NCBI RefSeq assembly: GCF_023208195.1
Contig: NZ_CP060034.1
Location: 2,170,001 to 2,234,000, forward strand
Reading direction: 5' to 3'
From: Nocardioides sp. InS609-2
GTDB taxonomy: Bacteria; Actinomycetota; Actinomycetes; Propionibacteriales; Nocardioidaceae
Length of the DNA stretch: 64,000 bases
Below the pieces are notes generated by a model. That model was given only the letters and a program-made list of their open reading frames with translations, made no database searches and had not been told where the DNA came from. Numbering within the stretch: position 1 is the first letter of the stretch; every line of letters starts with the position of its first letter. Below are positions 50,805-59,823 of the stretch, one piece after another. The translations under genes were made by a program, and so were the position numbers.

Positions 50805-51898
50805 TGGCGCGGATTTGAAGTTGTTGGACGGTTGGCCTTCTTGAGGATCTCCTCGGCGGTCTTGGTCCAGACGAAGGGGTGGGAGCGTTCGTTCCAGCCA
50901 TCGATGAAGGTGCGGATCTTGGTGTTGAGGTCCTTGACGGACTTGAACACGCCTCGGCGGATGGCCTGGCGCTCGACGATGCCGAACCAGACCTCCACGA
51001 GGTTCATCCAGGAGGCGTGGGTCGGGGTGAAGTGCACGACGAACCTCGGGTTGGCTGCCAGCCACTCGCGGACGTTCTTGTGCTTGTGGGCGGCGTAGTT
51101 GTCCATCACCAGGTGCAGCTCGACCAGGTCGCCGGCCTCGTCGACGACTTCGCGGTAGGCCCGTTCGATCTGCTTGAGGAATGCCAAGAACTCTTGGTGT
51201 CGGTGCCGCGGCTTGAGTGCCGCGGTGACCTGCCCGGTCGCGATATCGAGAGCAGCGAACAGGGTCGTGGTGCCGTGTCGGTAGTAGTCGTGCGAGCGGC
51301 GTTCGATCCTTCCTTCCTGCATCGGCAAGATCGGCACCGTCCGGTCCAGCGCCTGGATCTGGGACTTCTCATCCACACACAGCACGATCGCGTTCTCCGG
51401 CGGCGCGAGATACAGGCCGCAGATGTCGGTGACCTTGCCGACCAGCTCGGGGTCGGTGGAGAACCGGAACGACTCGGCCTTCCAGGGCTTGATCCCGTAG
51501 GCCCGCCAAGCCCGCTGGATCGCCGATGGGCTCACCCTGAGTCGGGCCGCCAACAGCCGAGACGACCAGTGTGTCACCCCCAACTTCTTCGGCGGCGACT
51601 TCAACGTCTCGGCCACGATCTGGCGGTGATCCAACGACCGCGGACGACCCGGACGAGGAGCATCACGCAGTCCCGCGATGCCGCGGTCCTGATACCGGCC
51701 ACGCCAGTTCAGCACCGTCGTCACCGTCGCGTCAGTCAGCTCAGCGATCCGCGTGTTCGCCACACCGTCCGCGGCCAGCAACACGATCCGTGCTCGCTTC
51801 GCCGCCGAGGCACCGAACCTGTCGGATCGCGTCCATCGCTCAAGTTCGTCACGGTCACCAGCACGAAGGGTCAACGCCGGTGCAGGTCGATTCGCCAC
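50801..51898 (-). CDS. IS630-family transposase
   Basis: This 365-residue transposase starts at GTG 51898. An N-terminal HTH region (ANTRIAELTDATVTTVLNWRGRY) is followed by the DDE catalytic domain: VLCVDEKSQIQALDRT (Asp), HLVMDNYAAHKHKNV (Asp) and THASWMNLVEVWFGIVER (Glu). The reading frame is intact and probably functional. The stop codon TAG straddles the element border: the last element bases give CAC and the flanking TA-containing CTAG supplies TAG. Confidence 0.95.
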   Translation of the reverse strand: MANRPAPALTLRAGDRDELERWTRSDRFGASAAKRARIVLLAADGVANTRIAELTDATVTTVLNWRGRYQDRGIAGLRDAPRPGRPRSLDHRQIVAETLKSPPKKLGVTHWSSRLLAARLRVSPSAIQRAWRAYGIKPWKAESFRFSTDPELVGKVTDICGLYLAPPENAIVLCVDEKSQIQALDRTVPILPMQEGRIERRSHDYYRHGTTTLFAALDIATGQVTAALKPRHRHQEFLAFLKQIERAYREVVDEAGDLVELHLVMDNYAAHKHKNVREWLAANPRFVVHFTPTHASWMNLVEVWFGIVERQAIRRGVFKSVKDLNTKIRTFIDGWNERSHPFVWTKTAEEILKKANRPTTSNPRH

Positions 51899-51951
51899 AC
51901 CCAGATGATTTCAGATCCCAAACCATCTAGCAATTAACGACGCGCACCACT
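50804..51951 (-). mobile_element. IS630-family element inserted in the IS1634 remnant
   Basis: The ends GTGGCGCGGATTTG (left) and GTGGTGCGCGTCG (right, read inward) are inverted. TA lies at both borders, within CTAG at 50801-50804 and 51951-51954, as expected for IS630/Tc1-type target use. Joining the flanks gives an uninterrupted IS1634 reading RRLASYGEQSWRQGL, which confirms the boundaries. Length is about 1.15 kb. Confidence 0.9.
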
Positions 51952-52150
51952 AGCTTCCTACGGTGAGCAGTCATGGCGCCAGGGGCTGGCCGCGGCGTGC
52001 GCGGCACGCGCTCGCTGGGGCCAGCCAGCCTGGTCCTCTACGACGTCACGACCCTGTACATCGAGACCCACGAGGGTGACGGGTTCCGGAGCCGGGGTTC
52101 CCCAAAGAACGCAGGCTGGAGCCCCAGATCACGGTCGGGCTGTTGATCCC
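51952..52150 (+). pseudogene. IS1634-type transposase, internal fragment
   Basis: This continues the fragment ending at 50804: ASYGEQSWRQGLAAACA, GPASLVLYDVTTLYIETHEGD, a frameshift, then EPGFPKERRLEPQITVGLL. The YDVTTLYFETDEGDGFREPG-type block is characteristic of IS1634/IS1549 transposases (first catalytic Asp). Homology stops abruptly near 52150, where base composition falls to about 45% GC. Confidence 0.8.
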
Positions 52151-53030
52151 TGGAATTCGTGCTGAAGAACCGCGCATCTGGAATCAGATCAGGTATCTAT
52201 TGATGCCATTCGCGACCAGGGTACCGCAATACTATGACAATCTACCGCCACAATGCATATGGATCTACCTATACGAACGCTTCGCGGCCGACATAGCCAT
52301 GCTCTTTCGCTCTTCAAAGGAAAATGGAACACACTGGTAAATGCTCTTTCAGGTTACATCAAGGATGATGTCCTTCAATTCAATCAGAGCTTCGATTCGA
52401 TAGCTAGCCTGTGAAAAGTCTTGTGCTTTTGTAAAGTCGTTATAGACAACGACACAGTCAATACCGGCCGCCACGGCTGAGTTCAACCCTCTGGATGAAT
52501 CCTCTACAACCAGTGTCTCTTCTTTGGTGACTCCGAGGCGCCTTAAGCCGGTCAGGTATGGTTCCGGGTGCGGCTTGGTGAACTTGTAGTCTTCGCGAAC
52601 AAGGACGAAATCCATGAATTGTTCAACTTGGCGCATTTCATGGATAATTTCAAAATCCACACGTTTTGCAGTCGTCACGATGGCCATGCGGACGTATTTT
52701 GACAGTTCAGCAAGAGTTTCAACGACGCCTTCAATCTCAATGGCTTCCGTTCTAAGAGATTCCTGATAATAATCATTACGAACCTCACGCTGCCTGCTGA
52801 TGATCTGTTCATCAATACCTGCCGCCCTGGCTTGGGCCCAAGTGCCCAATCCCTGGTTCATGTCCCGGAGGTATTGATCCTTGTGCAAAGTCAAACCAAT
52901 GTCCGCCAGGGCGCGCTCTCCAGCTTTGTAATACCAGAATTCGGTATCCACCAGAACACCATCATGATCGAAGAGTATGTACTTTTTCACTCTCTTGATC
53001 CTTTCCGATAGCCGCGGCAACCATGTGCGC
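52151..53030. other. Low-GC foreign segment
   Basis: Base composition drops from about 70% to roughly 45-48% GC over about 880 bases. Codons such as AAA, ATA and TTT, rare elsewhere in the window, are frequent. The segment carries one complete HAD gene (52349-52990) and 200 bases without a recognisable gene. It directly abuts a truncated insertion sequence, so acquisition by transfer is likely. Confidence 0.75.
52349..52990 (-). CDS. HAD-family phosphatase (beta-phosphoglucomutase-like)
   Basis: This protein has 213 residues from GTG 52990 (VKKYILFDHDGVLVDTE), with AAAGGA about ten bases upstream; the frame opens ten codons earlier. HAD motifs are seen: DHDGVLVDT (I, nucleophile Asp), AIVTTAKRV (II, Thr), KPHPEPYLTGL (III, Lys) and VVEDSSRGLNSAVAAG (IV). 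A cap domain sits between I and II. It is cytosolic and acts on a small phosphorylated metabolite, not determinable. The low-GC codon use shows recent foreign origin. Confidence 0.9.
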   Translation of the reverse strand: MKKYILFDHDGVLVDTEFWYYKAGERALADIGLTLHKDQYLRDMNQGLGTWAQARAAGIDEQIISRQREVRNDYYQESLRTEAIEIEGVVETLAELSKYVRMAIVTTAKRVDFEIIHEMRQVEQFMDFVLVREDYKFTKPHPEPYLTGLRRLGVTKEETLVVEDSSRGLNSAVAAGIDCVVVYNDFTKAQDFSQASYRIEALIELKDIILDVT

Positions 53031-53217
53031 CATCACGAGTCGCACCGTGATCACCGATAAGTAGAACGGCCACTGATATTTGCGTTGTCGGTGACAGCTC
53101 TCTCCAGACTGACCGGCATGTGTGCCGGCATGTGTGCCGGTGAGAGGCTATCGGCGTGGCCAAAGAGCGATTCATGTCGCGCCCGACGACTGACACCCCG
53201 ATCAGGTGCCCGCCGAT

Positions 53218-54831
53218 TCAGTAGCGGAAGGCTGCCACGCGACGTTCCATGTCCGCGGCCATCCTCGCGAGCTCGTGGACGGCCGCGAGGGTTTGGTTGA
53301 CAGCTTGTGTGGTGGTGGCCGCGGCGGTGGCGACGCCGTTGATGTTGGTGGCGATCTGGCCAGAGCCGCTCGAGGCGTGGGTGACGTTGCGGCTCATCTC
53401 ATTGGTGGTCGCGGTCTGCTCCTCGACGGCCGAGGCGATGGTGAGTTGGTAGTCGTTGATCGAGGTGATGATCGTGGCGATCTGCCCGATAGCGTCGACC
53501 GCGCCGCTGGTGTCACCCTGAATCGCCTCGACGCGGCGTGCGATGTCATCAGTGGCGTTGGCGGTCTCGCGGGCGAGTTCCTTGACCTCGTTGGCGACCA
53601 CTGCGAAGCCCTTGCCGGACTCGCCGGCGCGGGCGGCCTCGATGGTGGCGTTCAGCGCGAGCAGGTTGGTCTGCTCGGCGATCGAGGTGATCACCTTGAC
53701 GACGTTGCCGATCTCCTGGCTGGAGACTCCGAGCTTGGCCACCGTCTCGTTGGTGCTGTCGACCATGGAGACGGCCTGCGAGGCCACCCGGGCCGCCTCG
53801 TTGGCAGAGTGGGCGATCTCGCGGATCGAGGCCCCCATCTGTTCGGCACCGGCTGCGACCGTCTGCACGTTGCGCGACACCTCGTCGGCGGAGGAGGCGA
53901 CCACGCCTGACTGCACGGAGGTCTCCTCGGCACCGGCGGCGATCTGCTGGGAGGACGCAGAGAGCTCTTCGGCAGCCGAGGCCAGCGTCTGGGCGTTCGC
54001 GCCCATGGACTTCATCGACTCGCGCATCGCCGCGACGGCGGTCTCGAGGGCCTCGGCCATCTGTGCGACCTCGTCGCGACCGGTGCTGGGCACGGGTGAG
54101 GCCAGGTCACCGTCGGCGAGCAGTTGCAGCCGGTCGCGCAGCGCCCTGGTCGGACGGGTCAGCGACAGGGTGACGACGGTCCCGAGCACGGCCGCCAGGA
54201 CTGCGGCCAGCGCGCCACCGGCCCACATCAGCAGGGTAGCGGTGTGCTTGGCCGATACGGCGCCGGCGCGGGCGTCGGCGAAGTCGGCCTTCGCCACGGC
54301 CACCGCGCGGTCGGCGCCGGCCGCGACCGCATTGAACAGCTCGATCTCCTCGTTGAGGATCAGCGAGTCGGCCTCCGCTTTGGCGTTCGCGCCACCGTCG
54401 CGGTAGTCGGCGATGATCGTCGCGTCGAGCGCCATGAATTCCTCGAACTGGTCGCCGGCTTCGTTCAGTGCCGTCGTCGCAGCTTCGACGGTGCTTCGGT
54501 TGCGCGCGGTCGCGAGCTCGGCCCGGAAGCTGTCGGCGGAGGCGAGGAAGGCCTTGCGCGAGGCGCCGTCGTCCTCGGTCGCGTCACTGGTCCCCAACGA
54601 GACGTCCAAGGCGTAGGCGGTCTGCCAACCGTTGAAGTCTGCGGCACGGTACTTCACCTGCATCACCGCCTCGGTAAACCGTTGGCTGGCCGCCATTCGC
54701 GCGGACGCGTTCTCCAGCCGCCCCATCGACGTGGTCGCCGCAGCGGCCAGACCGAAAATCAGCAGCACGATGAGACCGAAGGCCGCACCGAGACGGACTC
54801 CGATCCGCATACGGTTCACAGTCGACAACAT
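53218..54831 (-). CDS. Methyl-accepting chemotaxis protein
   Basis: This 537-residue chemoreceptor starts at ATG 54831 ([15 protein letters not shown]), with GAAGAGG upstream. The first membrane helix is at residues 10-32, followed by a four-helix-bundle-type periplasmic domain of about 165 residues. The second helix ([18 protein letters not shown]) is near residue 200. A HAMP domain ([20 protein letters not shown]) leads to a signalling domain with hairpin tip [19 protein letters not shown] near 390. The ligand is unknown. No che or flagellar genes are in the window. It ends without a CheR-docking pentapeptide. Confidence 0.93.
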   Translation of the reverse strand: MLSTVNRMRIGVRLGAAFGLIVLLIFGLAAAATTSMGRLENASARMAASQRFTEAVMQVKYRAADFNGWQTAYALDVSLGTSDATEDDGASRKAFLASADSFRAELATARNRSTVEAATTALNEAGDQFEEFMALDATIIADYRDGGANAKAEADSLILNEEIELFNAVAAGADRAVAVAKADFADARAGAVSAKHTATLLMWAGGALAAVLAAVLGTVVTLSLTRPTRALRDRLQLLADGDLASPVPSTGRDEVAQMAEALETAVAAMRESMKSMGANAQTLASAAEELSASSQQIAAGAEETSVQSGVVASSADEVSRNVQTVAAGAEQMGASIREIAHSANEAARVASQAVSMVDSTNETVAKLGVSSQEIGNVVKVITSIAEQTNLLALNATIEAARAGESGKGFAVVANEVKELARETANATDDIARRVEAIQGDTSGAVDAIGQIATIITSINDYQLTIASAVEEQTATTNEMSRNVTHASSGSGQIATNINGVATAAATTTQAVNQTLAAVHELARMAADMERRVAAFRY

Positions 54832-55066
54832 TGTGCCTCTTCTCTTGCCTGAACCGTCCGGCCCGGCTGTGCGAGTAGATGAACGAACATGTCTACGATC
54901 GGCTCCGCGAACTCCGACATGAGACGAACGGGACCGTCGACTTCGGTGGCGCGGATACGGTCGGCGAAGTCCTGGACCGGGAGCCACACCCTCCCGAGGT
55001 GCTCCAGCACATGCGAGACCACCTCGAGGAGGCCAAGCCTTGGCATCGAGGCAATCAACGACTGAG
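54832..55066. other. Interval with only doubtful small frames
   Basis: A plus-strand frame of 63 codons (54879-55070, [18 protein letters not shown]) is acidic and helical but has no ribosome site or family match. The minus-strand frames here are upstream of the chemoreceptor start. No gene is called. Confidence 0.3.
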
Positions 55067-55810
55067 TTAGGCCGACGGGCAGCGCGAGTAGACGCTGATG
55101 TGGCGCGGACTGTCGGCCGCGAAGTCCTCACCCTTCCACCCACCCCACCGGTCGACGAGTCGAAGGCCCGCGATCCGGGCCATCAGGTCGTGCTCACTCG
55201 GGTACGACAGCCGCTGCGAGATCGGGCCCATCCGCACACCCGAGGCGCTGAGGTGCACGTGGTTCTCGTCTGCCACCTGGCTCACCGGGTCGTAGCTGAC
55301 GACGTCGAGGACGACCTCGCCTGCCGCGACGTACTCCGCGTCGACGAACTGCCGTCGCCCTTTCAGCCACGCCTCCGGCACGCCGGTCTCGACGACGAAG
55401 ACACCGTCCGGGGCGAGGTGGCGCGCGGCGTTCTCGTAGCACCGCACCTGGTCGTCCTGCGTCAGCAGGTTGTGGATCGTGTTGAAGACCAGGTAGACGA
55501 GCCCGTAGTCGCTGCCCGGCGCATCAGCCGCGGACATGTCACCGACCGTCACCGGAAGGCCAGCGCCCGAAGGCTTCGCGCGCAGCTGCGCCAACATTTC
55601 GACCGAGAGCTCGATGCCGTGCACCTCGACGCCCCGCTCCGACAGGGGTACGGCGACCCGGCCGGTGCCGATGGCGAGCTCGAGTGCCGGACGTGACCCG
55701 GCGAGGCCGGCCAGGAAGTCGACCGTCTCGTCCTCGTCACCGCGTAGCTCGTCGTCGTACCGCTCGGCCGTCTCGCCCACGAAGCTGGTGGCCGGATCGA
55801 ATCCATCCAT
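55067..55810 (-). CDS. Class I SAM-dependent methyltransferase
   Basis: This protein has 247 residues from ATG 55810 ([21 protein letters not shown]), with GAGGGA upstream. Rossmann motif I is [19 protein letters not shown], motif II '[11 protein letters not shown]', motif III '[35 protein letters not shown]' and the post-motif '[10 protein letters not shown]'. It is a small-molecule methyltransferase of unknown substrate, monocistronic on this strand. Confidence 0.9.
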   Translation of the reverse strand: MDGFDPATSFVGETAERYDDELRGDEDETVDFLAGLAGSRPALELAIGTGRVAVPLSERGVEVHGIELSVEMLAQLRAKPSGAGLPVTVGDMSAADAPGSDYGLVYLVFNTIHNLLTQDDQVRCYENAARHLAPDGVFVVETGVPEAWLKGRRQFVDAEYVAAGEVVLDVVSYDPVSQVADENHVHLSASGVRMGPISQRLSYPSEHDLMARIAGLRLVDRWGGWKGEDFAADSPRHISVYSRCPSA

Positions 55811-55964
55811 ACGGGCACGTTCCCTCACCCGGCAGCCGTCAGCAACCGGGTTTCGCGGCAGGACATTTGTCCTCCCGGATCCACGACATGGTCCCCTGCC
55901 CGACGCGACGCGCGCTTCCTAACGTGGGTACGTCGCCCAGGGAGGGCGGCCAAGAGGAGGAACG

Positions 55965-56369
55965 ATGAGAACGCAGACCTGGCTCAAGGAAGGGGCCATA
56001 GTGCTCGAGGCGATGCTGGCGGCGCTCGTCGCATGGTCCCTGTGGTCGTCGGTCGGTGACGTGGAGCTGACCGCCGGGAGCGGCGCTGACGTGCGCCACG
56101 TCGGCGTGGGAGCAGCCGTCACGACCGCCCTGGTCGTGGCCGTCGCGGGCGCCCTTGCACTGCGAGCATTCGAGGCCATGAGCAAGCGCGGGCGCACCTG
56201 GTGGACCGTGGTCGCAGCCGCCGTCTGGCTGCTTTCCCTGCTCGGGCCACTCGGCGCCCGCGACACATCGGCGTGGCTGGCCCTCACGTCGCTGCACCTG
56301 GTGGTCGGCGCGATCGTGCTGTTCGGCCTGCGATGGGCCCACGGCGCCGAACGCCAGCGCGTAGCGTGA
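55965..56369 (+). CDS. DUF6069-like membrane protein
   Basis: This 134-residue protein has four membrane helices (about residues 12-30, 50-68, 80-97 and 103-122). The WLLSLLGPLGARDTSAWLAL and LHLVVGAIVLFGL blocks fit DUF6069. GAGGAGG precedes the ATG. It overlaps the histidine-kinase gene (GTGA) and is therefore part of a three-gene operon. Its role may be in membrane or envelope sensing with the kinase; this is inferred from position only. Confidence 0.75.
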   Translation: MRTQTWLKEGAIVLEAMLAALVAWSLWSSVGDVELTAGSGADVRHVGVGAAVTTALVVAVAGALALRAFEAMSKRGRTWWTVVAAAVWLLSLLGPLGARDTSAWLALTSLHLVVGAIVLFGLRWAHGAERQRVA

Positions 56370-57473
56370 CGGCCGTGCGGATCTCGTTCGGTTGTGGCTG
56401 GCAGCGCAACGCGTCCGTGCTGCTCTGGACGCCCGTGCTTCTGCTCGGTCCCGTCCTCGACGCGGGCGGTGGCGCCACGATGGTGGCGTTCCAGCTCGGC
56501 CTCGTTGCGGTGATGGCCGCCAGTGCGGTGACCGCCGTACTCACGAGCGGAAGAAGCCGCCGCGACCCGACTCCGTACGTCGCACTCTCGACCCTGGCAG
56601 CGGCGACCTTCGCCGGCGCCCAGCACGGCAGCGAGTGGCTGCCCACCTGGATCCTGCTCGCGCTCACCGTGCCGTCGGTGCTGCGCGGCCGGTGGCTGGC
56701 CGGCGCTCTCCCCGTGGTGGCCGCGGCCTCGATGTGGGCCGCCTGGCTGGTCGAGCCACACTCCACCGATCGGATGTGGAGCGAGGGCTTCGTCGTCCTG
56801 CTCGCAGGGCTGGCCAACACCGCGGTGCTGCGGCTCATCGACACGATCGAGGAGCTGCGTCGTACCCGCCAGGAGCTGACCCGGCGCGCCGTCGCCGAGG
56901 AGCGGGAGCGCTTCTCGCGCGACCTGCACGACCTCCTCGGTCACACGCTGTCGGTGATGGTCGTGAAGGCAGAAGCAGTACGCCGCCTGGCCGATCGCGG
57001 ACCCGGAAGCCGCAGCCCTGCACGCCGCAGACATCGAACGGGTCGGCCGCGAGGCGCTCGTCCAGGTGCGCGAGGCCGTCGATGCGACACGCGCACTGAG
57101 CCTGGGCGACGAGCTCGACGGCGCCCGGATGGCGCTCGATGCCGCCGGCATCCGCACCGAGGTCTCGACGTACGACGGACCGCTGCCCGCGCAGGCGGAG
57201 GACGCGTTCGCCTGGGTGGTGCGCGAAGGGGCGACCAACGTGTTGCGGCACTCGGGCGCCGGCCACTGCCGCTTCGAGCTCAGCGGCACGGATGGCCAGC
57301 TGGTGCTGACCGTCGCCGATGACGGCGTCGGGGGTCCGGCTTCCGGCTCGGGACGCGAGGGCGGTCTCGACGGGCTGAGCCGGCGCCTCGTCGCTGCCGG
57401 CGGTCGCCTCGACGTCGAGCCGACGACAGATGGCTTCCGGCTCACCGCCCGGATCCCGAAGGCGGCCCGATGA
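56366..57473 (+). pseudogene. Sensor histidine kinase (HisKA_3), frameshifted
   Basis: The start GTG 56366 gives four to five membrane helices, then IEELRRTRQELTRRAVAEER and the phosphoacceptor FSRDLHDLLGHTLSVMVVKAE. After AVRRLADR an extra G near 56998 shifts the frame. Removing it restores DPEAAALHAADIERVGREAL, continuing into the HATPase part (EGATNVLRHSGAGHC, VADDGVGGP, GLSRRLVAAGGRL). Without the shift it would be a normal DesK-type kinase of about 368 residues. It may be a genuine loss or a sequencing error. The downstream regulator is intact. Confidence 0.85.
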
Positions 57474-58075
57474 TCCGGGTACTGCTGGCCGAGGACCAGG
57501 CCATGATGCGCGGCGCGCTCGCCGTACTCCTCGGTCTGGAGGAGGACCTCGAGATCGTGGCCGAGGTGTCCGACGGGGCCGACGTCGTGCCGCGCGCGCT
57601 GGCCACTCACCCCGACGTCGCGCTGCTCGACATCGAGATGCCGCACGTCAGCGGGCTCGACGCCGCAGCCGAGCTGGCGACCCGGCTGCCCGAGTGCAAG
57701 GTGGTGATCGTGACGACGTTCAGCCGCACCGGCTACCTGCAGCGGGCGATGGCCGCTGGAGCACGAGGATTCCTCGTCAAGGACGGTCCGGCCGACGGCC
57801 TCGCCGACGCGATCCGGCGAGTGGTTGCCGGCGAGACCGTGATCGACCCGGAGCTCGCCGGGGCGGCCCTGCGCGCCGCGCACTCCCCGCTGACCGCTCG
57901 CGAGCGCGACGTACTCGCGGCAGCGGAGGACGGCGTCACGATTGGTGACATCGCCGCTCGCCTGCACCTCTCGGAGTCGACCGTGCGCAACTACCTCTCG
58001 GCCGCGATCGGCAAGACCGGGACACGCAACAAGGTCGAGGCCGCCCTGTCCGCACGTCGCAGTGGACGGCTCTGA
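57470..58075 (+). CDS. NarL/DesR-family response regulator
   Basis: This 201-residue protein has a receiver domain with acidic pair ED near residue 8-9, phospho-Asp in ALLDIEMPHVSGLDAA (about residue 54), and Thr/Lys in VTTFSRTGYL and FLVKDGP. The C-terminal LuxR-type HTH reads LTARERDVLAAAEDG and 'IGDIAARLHLSESTVRNYLSAAI'. ATG 57470 overlaps the kinase stop (ATGA). The partner kinase is the gene upstream. Targets are unknown; DesK/DesR-like pairs often control lipid or efflux genes. Confidence 0.92.
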   Translation: MIRVLLAEDQAMMRGALAVLLGLEEDLEIVAEVSDGADVVPRALATHPDVALLDIEMPHVSGLDAAAELATRLPECKVVIVTTFSRTGYLQRAMAAGARGFLVKDGPADGLADAIRRVVAGETVIDPELAGAALRAAHSPLTARERDVLAAAEDGVTIGDIAARLHLSESTVRNYLSAAIGKTGTRNKVEAALSARRSGRL

Positions 58076-58082
58076 CGCCACG

Positions 58083-58134
58083 TTGACATCACTTGGCGTC
58101 ACAACTGCTTGACATTGACGTCATGTTGATGTCA
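58083..58134. promoter_or_regulatory. TGACRTCA operator array before the HicB-like gene
   Basis: TGACATCA (58085-58092) and its exact reverse complement TGATGTCA (58127-58134) bracket the palindrome TGACGTCA (58117-58124). Two TTGACA hexamers (58083 and 58109) lie within the array. The downstream gene encodes a ribbon-helix-helix protein, so autoregulation is likely. The -10 element is not clear. Confidence 0.6.
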
Positions 58135-58139
58135 GAGTG

Positions 58140-58688
58140 ATGCACATGGACATCACGCCGTACGTCGACAGCCTCCGCCGGGACCTCATGGCCGCGGCCG
58201 ACTCGGGGGGCGAGGAGCTCCGCAACGCCGCCGAGCGTCTGGCGTTCGCGCTGGACCCGGCCACCCGGCTCGCCCTGATGGAAGCCATCAGCCAGGCCGC
58301 CGCCGAGATCACCACCGAGCTGCCCTCGGGCAGCGTCGACGTCCGGCTCAACGGCCGCGAGCTCGACTTCGTCGTCCAGACCGCACCGTCGTCGTCGGCC
58401 CCGGTCCCGCCGCCGCCCCCCGCGCCACCGGCTCCCGAGGAGTCCGACGAGGGCGGGCTGGCCCGGGTCACGCTCCGCATTCCCGAGTCGGTCAAGACCC
58501 GGGCCGAGGAGAAGGCCGCACAGTCGGGCCACAGCCTCAACACCTGGCTGGTCGGCGTGGTGCGGGCAGCCACCAGCGACTCGGCGATCCGGGTCGACGT
58601 CGACCTCTCGAGCATCCCGTTCTTCGGGGGCAACGACCCCTTCAGCACCCGCGGCAAGAACAGCCGTCGGATGTCCGGCTGGGTGTAA
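58140..58688 (+). CDS. HicB-like ribbon-helix-helix protein
   Basis: This protein has 182 residues from ATG 58140 (MHMDITPYVDSL), with another ATG at 58146 and GTG at 58137. The N-terminal half is a helical and strand domain (LDPATRLALMEAISQA, SVDVRLNGRELDFVV), followed by a Pro-rich linker. The C-terminal RHH domain (LARVTLRIPESVKTRAEEKA, then SGHSLNTWLVGVVRA) binds DNA as a dimer. No toxin partner (HicA) is adjacent, so it is probably a regulator of the DUF4097 operon, not a toxin-antitoxin member. Confidence 0.8.
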   Translation: MHMDITPYVDSLRRDLMAAADSGGEELRNAAERLAFALDPATRLALMEAISQAAAEITTELPSGSVDVRLNGRELDFVVQTAPSSSAPVPPPPPAPPAPEESDEGGLARVTLRIPESVKTRAEEKAAQSGHSLNTWLVGVVRAATSDSAIRVDVDLSSIPFFGGNDPFSTRGKNSRRMSGWV

Positions 58689-58775
58689 CGACACCAGCGC
58701 AACCCACGTCAAGCCCCCACCGCGGGCCAGCACCCAGGCTGGTCACGTCTGCCGAGCACGCCCGAAGGAGACCCG

Positions 58776-59603
58776 ATGACCGACCACACGTTCACCACCG
58801 AGACCCCCGTCGACCTGTACGTCGAGATCAGCAAGGGCAACGTCGCGATCCGCACCGCCGACACCACCGAGACCACCGTCATCATCGACGGCCAGTACGC
58901 CGACGACGTCGTCGTCTCCCACGAGGGCAGGGCCGTCCGCGTGATCGGCCCGAAGTCCCGGACGGGCTTCCTGGGCGGCACCGACCACTCGCTGGACGTC
59001 GAGATCACCGTCCCCCACCAGAGCCGCGCGAACGTCAAGACCGGTAGCGCTGACATCACCTGCCACGGCGAGCTGGCCGCCTGCCAGTTCCGGACCGGAT
59101 CCGGCGACATCCAGGTCGAGGACCTCGCCGGACCGGGCGTCATCGAGACCGGCTCGGGCGACGTACGCATCGCCACCGCGTCGGCCGAGCTCCGCATCAA
59201 GAGCGGCTCGGGCGACATCCAGGTCGACCACGCTGAAGCCACCGCAGCCATCTCTACCGGCTCGGGCGACGTCTCGATCGGCACGACCGGCGCCCCGGTC
59301 GCCGTCAAGAGCGGCTCGGGCGACGTGACCGTCACAGAGGCCGACGCCGACGTCGCCCTTTCGACGGGCAGCGGCGACCTGGTCGTCAGCACCGCCCGGC
59401 GCGGCAAGTTCACGATCAAGGGCGCGTCCGGCGACGTACGCCTCGGCATCCCCGCCGGCACGCCCGTCTGGACCGACATCAACACCCTCAGCGGCCGGAT
59501 CGACTCCAACCTCGAGGGCACCGGCGAACCCGCCGACGGCCAGGACCACGTCGAGGTCCGCGCCAAGACCGCCAGCGGCAACATCGTGCTGCGCCAGGTC
59601 TGA
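58776..59603 (+). CDS. DUF4097-family beta-repeat protein
   Basis: This 275-residue protein consists almost wholly of short beta repeats with the recurring turn GSGD (at least seven, for example TGSGDIQVEDL, SGSGDIQVDHA, TGSGDVSIGTT). This predicts a right-handed beta-helix. It lacks signal peptide and membrane segment. AAGGAG lies seven bases before ATG. It is downstream of the RHH gene in the same operon, the usual genomic pairing in actinomycetes. Function unknown. Confidence 0.88.
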   Translation: MTDHTFTTETPVDLYVEISKGNVAIRTADTTETTVIIDGQYADDVVVSHEGRAVRVIGPKSRTGFLGGTDHSLDVEITVPHQSRANVKTGSADITCHGELAACQFRTGSGDIQVEDLAGPGVIETGSGDVRIATASAELRIKSGSGDIQVDHAEATAAISTGSGDVSIGTTGAPVAVKSGSGDVTVTEADADVALSTGSGDLVVSTARRGKFTIKGASGDVRLGIPAGTPVWTDINTLSGRIDSNLEGTGEPADGQDHVEVRAKTASGNIVLRQV

Positions 59604-59647
59604 CCCCCACACAATTCACAGACCCATTCACAGACAGGGAAAACCTC

Positions 59648-59803
59648 ATGCACGAGAGCGCATCCGAAGTCGAGCTCATCGCCCGCAGCCAGATCAACGA
59701 GCGGATCGCCGGCGCCCCGGTCCGCACCCGGACCGCCCGGCCCAAGCGTCGTACGTCGATCGCGCGCAGCCTGCGCCGCGCGGCCGACCTGCTCGACAAC
59801 TGA
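59648..59803 (+). CDS. Small basic protein of the DUF4097 operon
   Basis: This 51-residue ORF (MHESASEVELIARSQINERI) has an Arg-rich helical second half (RTARPKRRTSIARSLRRAAD). AGGGAAAA lies just upstream, and it follows the DUF4097 stop by 44 bases on the same strand. Its codon use is ordinary for this genome. No family was recognised. Confidence 0.6.
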   Translation: MHESASEVELIARSQINERIAGAPVRTRTARPKRRTSIARSLRRAADLLDN

Positions 59804-59823
59804 ACAGGGTCAGGAACGCCTCA

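Noticed and set aside
52143..52340. 65-codon ORF at the low-GC junction
   Set aside because: It starts in the IS1634 remnant and runs into foreign DNA. Its composition is untypical and there is no start signal, so it is likely a chance frame.
54879..55070. 63-codon acidic ORF
   Set aside because: It has a plausible helix content but no ribosome site, no family and equal support for the opposite strand.
53218..55143. Chemoreceptor start at 55143
   Set aside because: The additional 104 residues are low-complexity and overlap the methyltransferase. ATG 54831 has a ribosome site and the expected membrane helix directly after it.
55919..58102. 727-codon minus-strand frame
   Set aside because: It lies opposite the DUF6069/kinase/response-regulator genes, which carry clear family motifs. 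No domain is visible in the antisense product.
58140..58688. HicAB toxin-antitoxin pair
   Set aside because: Only the RHH member is present. The next gene is a DUF4097 beta-repeat protein and no HicA-like dsRNA-binding-fold toxin lies within reach.
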